Source of the DNA: Ligula intestinalis
Taxonomy: Eukaryota; Platyhelminthes; Cestoda; Diphyllobothriidea; Diphyllobothriidae
Reading direction: 5' to 3'
Length of the DNA: 64,000 nucleotides
Assembly: GCA_036362985.1 (NCBI GenBank)
Contig: JAYGXS010000010.1
Coordinates: forward strand, 13,829,661-13,893,660
Part shown: one piece after another, positions 37,901 to 43,900 of the stretch
How the letters are laid out: each line of letters starts with the position of its first letter
Numbering within the stretch: position 1 is the first letter of the stretch
Program-made: the position numbers and the translations under genes
Notes under the pieces: generated by a model
What the model was told of the DNA's origin: nothing
Databases searched by the model: none
What the model saw: only the letters and a program-made list of their open reading frames with translations

Positions 37901-40900
37901 GAACCGCCCTCAATACGGGTGACTTTACGTCAAATGCCAGCGAAAGTAGGGTTTGCTATTAGAGGAGGTTTTGAGTTAAGATGAGGGTTGAGGTTAAGAT
38001 TTGGGTTAGGTTAGGTTAGGTTTGGAAAGCAGGAATATTTACCCTTCTCAGGAATTTAACGCAGGACCACCTTTATAACGTGGGAGGCGGAGAGGGGGCA
38101 TGTTATCAATTTTGGACGTACAAATGTATCAACCGAGTCATTCAGTGTATTCAAAACATGCCTTAATAATATTATCGATTATTTATCTTCTCCTCTACCC
38201 ATGGAGCCGATCCCAACTGATTAGGGAATGACTGCCACAGTCCAACCTGGATTAAGTTTTGTGCGCTTCTTTACATCGTAGTCATTAATGCAGTCTATTG
38301 TTTAAATTGCTATACTTTAGTTGGCACCTACCAGTCATTGGAACACGCTGTGTGTTTGGAAGAGAGGGGGCTGAGAAAGTTAGGTGGATGCAGCGCAAGT
38401 GACCGCTGTTGGGTGGATGCCTTCGCTTGCGGTGGTCCTGCGGTGCTGAAAAACACAGGCAACGTCCTCCTTCTCTTCTTCTTCTTCTTCTTACGCAACA
38501 CGCTCACACTACTGCTTGTAGGTTACACTTGGGTCTATTTAGTCACGCACGTATACATTTTAGCTATCCGTAAAACGTCACACATCACTCACGAAGCAAA
38601 TATGCGATGCGTAAAACATCATACTGATTTGTATGCGCACGTGTCACCTAGTAGGCTTTGATGAAGTTAAATCATGCGCACTCGGGGACTGAGTCGCGTG
38701 TGACACAGGTACGACACCTTAGGCAGGTTGGCCACTTTTACGAGCCTCTCTTAAATACCAAGTTAGCCTACCTTTGTGCGTTCCCTGGAAGTAAGTGTTG
38801 CTGACTAGCAATGAAGCCCAACACCCCTCCACCACTGTCATACCTGGAAAACGGCCAGCAAGATTGTTTTCTTTTTTGAAAAGTCAGCTGGCACCCTCCA
38901 ACCATCCTAATCGATGGCAATGATCGGCGGCCCACGGCGAGGGAGTCTTTTCAGTAGAAATTTTTATGCGGTTTCGCTTGAGGTTTGCACGTAGACAGCG
39001 AAGGTGGTTGCAAGTAACAGGCCTCTTCTGTAGAATTTACTGACGGCTTACTACACAAACCGTGTGTATGATTGCCCTGTTGCGAGGGTTTGACTGTCAC
39101 ACACCACGGGACTTTTCATTGTTCGAGTGGACCGCTGCGCTAGAGGATGAGGTGATAATTGATCCGCAAAGGCTTCATTTCCTGAGAGCCGAAGGTGTGG
39201 ATTTTGGACAGGCACCAACGTTGACGGCAGCGTGCCGTCAGACTTCGAACACCGGGGTCAGAGAACGTTACTCAGTCGCCGACGGAGTAGTCCAGTTTGT
39301 GCTGGACCGCGGCTATGGGTAGACCCTGTTCTTGCTGCGGACGACGCTAATTGTAATAATGTGTCTGGACAGTTGCATCTACAGGCTAGTCCCCAGCAGA
39401 CGCCAGGTTTTTTTACGTTCCAGGTCGCTTCCTCCAGCAATTTGGCATAGGAGCACCGGCAGCAAGAAAAGCTATGTAAACCTGGTTTACGGCCGTCATG
39501 TGACGGCATTGGACTTTGCGTTATTTTATGGGACTGTGTCGGCTGACGCACACGTGTACCTCCCGCGAACTTCTGGGTACTGGGCAGGTGACTGTGTATC
39601 GTACAGATCCAGGGACTTGCCGCATGTGGATGCACACTGGATGGCCAGCAGTTAGGCTACTAGGGAAATTCCTCCTCCTCCTCCTTTATCAGCAGCCACA
39701 CACGACATTTTGACGGTTGTTATCAGCAGAGTGGGCGCAAGTTCGGTGACTTTGGCATGGATAAGTTGATACTGGTAGTAAAGAATTGTACAGTATATAC
39801 CGCGCCCGTTCTTCCTCCTCTCTCACCTGGGCACAGTATCATGAAGAGGTCACTCTCCCTTCCCTCCCCCTTCTGGGCGAGATCGGGTGCAGGTGGCTGG
39901 CGCAGCGTGAGATCGCGCCTAGGCGTGACATCACATTGCCCGTCTCATGTGCGACATTTTAATGGGTGTGCGTCCCCAATAACGCCTAACGTGCCCTCAT
40001 CCTCCGCGTGTTGGTCTAGTGTATCTACGGCTTGGTTCATTGCAGGACACAGGGACTGCCTACGAGTCGGCCGCATGGGAATACTTTTACTAATATTCGT
40101 ATGCCTAAGACTTGTTGCCTGCTTTCGCGCCGCTCTTTCTTCAACATTTCACATGTTATTTTCATTGGCGCGTCATTGGGCCAAATGATGCATTTACCAT
40201 TAGGCCTCCGCTAACTGAAGTCGATGTTATTTCTTTCCTATTTTACTTTCCTTTCGCAGTTTCTTACGACCCTGGAAAAAGGTCCCTGCGAACACATGGA
40301 GTACGTCTGAACTGGCAACTCTCGGTGACACCTCGATCAACGTCCGTCCACTTCACCTACCTTCCACGAATGTCAACATGGTGTCCCCGCCCAACCAGGT
40401 ACTTAACGGGGAAGGGGAAAGTTAATAAATTTAGAACGGCGCTGCTTTATGTCTGTTTTATGCTCTATTGCTTCCGGTGTATCACGTAATCCGGTTTCCT
40501 TCAACATATCCGATTTTCTTAAGTTCACGCTACCGTCTGCCACAGCCTGTACGTAAGAAAAAAAACAAATCTAGTCTATTTGTGCAGCCGTGTTTACAGT
40601 TCGGTTGTAAGATTGCGAAATTTTTCGAGTCGGTTGACATTGCTTTTCGTACCCCTTTAACCCCATCGTAGAGGGGCGCACACCGTAATACCGTTGTTAC
40701 CGCCATCAGCCAGCCTCAGACTTTAAAAACTTTTTGGTAATGTCGTTCTGCCTTGGATCGTTTCAATCTCCAAAGCGAGCCATACTGTTCGAAAACCTGG
40801 TGACTGCCTTCTAGGTTTGACAAAAAGGTTCCAGCATGTTTGCCGGCATCAGCTGGCTGTCTCCCAGCTTGAATCCAGTCGCGGTCTGTTTGCCTAACGT

Positions 40901-43900
40901 CGTAAGAGTTCATTCATTGGCCTAACCCCCTGCTGGCTGCAATCAGCCATTCTGAAACCCTTAGTTGAGTGATGTTCAGCAGTGGGATTGTGAACCCGAA
41001 TTCCCACCGCCCCGTCCGTATTCTGCACAGTAATCAGACTGCCTTATATAGTGTCATGCCCACTTGCCTGAGTCCTTTGAAGGTTCCCTTTGCCTAAAGT
41101 TCGTTTCGGGACCACAGAGGTCTTTTTCGAAAGTCCGGAAGTGAAAGTGCGCTACACTATTTGGATTCAGACGCTGACTTCCCTGATCCCAGTTTGGGAT
41201 TTGTCTGGCTGTAAATTGGCCGGAGTTGGCTTCCCCAGTCTCAATTTCTCGATAATTACTTTTAAATCGCTGATTAATCTTCACTGGCTAACCGCCTGTC
41301 AGGTGACTCAAGGCTGAAACTGCAAGGCAAGACAGGCTCGTCCAGTATTTCGTGCTGCAATCGTGACAGCTTGCTGATTGACACTATTCTATTACCCGGG
41401 GAACTAGTCATAAAAGTGTCTGATGCCCGGATTAGAGGTTCACAATTTGTATTCCTATTCTCTACTTTTCCCCTCCTCTTCATCTCGTATCGTCGCGTTC
41501 GCCGTACATGTGCCCTTTACATGGCACCCAGCAGATCAGAAAACCAATGATGCATGCTGCTGGCAGTTTGTTTTTTAAATTCTGTTTGCTTAGGGATTGT
41601 TTTAATGCCCTCGGTGAGACATGGCATCAGTAACCGCCCGTAATATAGTCTGCTTTGTGCTTACTTCCGGGAAAATTTATGCTAACGTGGGGGCACTGGA
41701 ATAGCTACCCTTCCTGGAATTGAACGAAAGGACATCTGGGTTACATAGGGGGTGCCACTTTTCCAATATTTTGCTGGGGAGCTGATTTGTAAGCAATTCC
41801 AATCCTTTCTTTCTAAAGCAAGCCGCTTTACTACCACTTACAGCTTCTCAAAGTTCTAAAATTACATATTTTACTCTTCGGCTAGCAATTGCCCAAGAAA
41901 TATTTCAGATTTGTTGCAGTAATCATTTTATAGCGCCCTCTTTTTGCATTTGTTATCTTGTAGGACTGGATGAACACTCCTGGTGGATATCCGCGGGATC
42001 CCACTCTCCCAGTACAAAATGATATAGCGGCCGGTGCTCCCCTCGGTACCCGGTCAAAGTCGGTCAGGAATGGTAAGCCTCTCAACCCGCTTCCCTTTCC
42101 CCCCCCCCGTAATTTCAATTCGCCTCCTATTTCACGCTTTCCTCGATCTGCAAATTTCCAGCATCCCATCTCTGGATTGTACTACTGGTTTAAAATTTTT
42201 TCTTCTAAGAAGTTGTACAGGCATCCGAAGGCGTTAAACGCCAGTTATTTTAAGACACTGTTTCCTCGTCGACACTTCGTCGAGCTCACACGCCATTTTT
42301 CCTGGCTAAATTGAAACTTGCAATTATCTGCCTCCTTTTCGGGACAGTTTTTGCTGCACGGATTCTGATAGGGTGGTTCTGGTGCGCTGATGAGCCCCTG
42401 GCCTTGACAGAGCTTCTTTTCGTAACCTTGTCGCGCCGGCTTCCTATGACACTCTACTGGGCTGCCTTCCAATCCAGATTTTTAATTTTCCCTCCTGTGC
42501 GCGCAGATCGGTCCAACAGTCGCTTCACCTTTTAAAAGTTTCCTACCGTCATTTCCGTGCCCTCTATTTCAGGTTCCGCGTGTTCCATTCCCTAAAACTG
42601 TACAATGAAACAATTAACGACAGAGCAGTGCATAAAACGTCCTCAGTATTACCATGATTTGTTTTAAAACATATCGCTCATTTTTAGGGATAAATCAGCG
42701 CCCAGGCCACCCGTAACGCGTTTCTTCATTTACTGTTTTGCCTGTGTTTCAGGCATTTTAACTTGAACATCCTGTTGAAAGACTTCAAGACCGAATGCGA
42801 AGGTTCACATTCCAAGTGTTTGTATGATTAAAGAAGCAGACGGCTCCACCACCGGAACAGGTTAATCATTATTCAGAGCACAGGAGTTCTTAGTCAGAGG
42901 TAGAATTAACTGCAGCAAAAAAGACGACAATTGTAAAGGCTGAAAACCATTAAATTATCAGTGACGCCCGTCTGGAAGTGATTACGCAGGACTCTGTACG
43001 CCGGCGCCAGATCGATAATTTATTGCTTGAGTTCTAGTTCGTGTACCAGGCTTCAATCAGGGTGGGACTTCTTAACACTTATTTTTGGTCACTTTATTTG
43101 GTCTGCTTGCGTCCATGCGCGCTAACCTCTGAGTACTCGTAAGTCGATTCCTGTTTGCGAAAACGCTCCCGACAGCAGGTAGAGAAAGGTAGTGTCGAAG
43201 GTTGCCCAAATCAAAAGTCAGAGAAGATTGATAAGGCTGGGCAGCGTTTACTCTGAGAGAGAGAGAGCTTACAGAAGATTATCGCTCGCAGTCCTCTTAG
43301 CTCATCTGCCGGCGCCCAAGGGAATACAAGAACCCAGAACTTGCCCTTTGTTGCTTGCAACCAATCAGGGAAAGGAGCACACTGATTGGCTTCGACCACT
43401 GGCGGCTGTAAGCCGACCGTGAGATAAACAGTGCGTACGGCACTGCGGTGGATCGACCAGAAGCCTGGAATAGACAAGAGCGCGCGGAGTAAATTGTAAC
43501 GCGTGAGTATGCAAATTTTGGTAGACGAAAGCACTATGAGTCAGCACAGAGATGCTGCTCGCGGACTGCCGCAGTAGTATTAAGTTTTGAGGGAGCAGAC
43601 TCCAGGTAACGTCTTTTCGACCTAGGTTCAACTTCCAGTCGCCTGTTAGCGGCAAGCAAATTCCTCATACTCACAGCGGTCACAACGTTGTCCGCGGGGA
43701 TGGTCTTGGAACTGTGGTCTCCTTAGTTGCAGTTAACCACGTACCGCCGGGCAGAGAATTTTCCCGTCAGTTTTTGGTTTGCCCCACCAACTTTTAATAA
43801 AATTGACCTAAGTTTCTCCTATCTTACATTATCCCCTTCTGTCCATGCACCCCTTGGCTGGACTGACTCATTGTTACTCTCTCTTCCGGAGCACCTGTAA

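Noticed and set aside
38003..38024. Interstitial telomere
   Set aside because: Only three to four GGTTA units, and the flatworm telomere unit is expected to be TTAGGG.
43251..43270. GA-rich promoter element
   Set aside because: Short purine run inside an intron with no supporting context.
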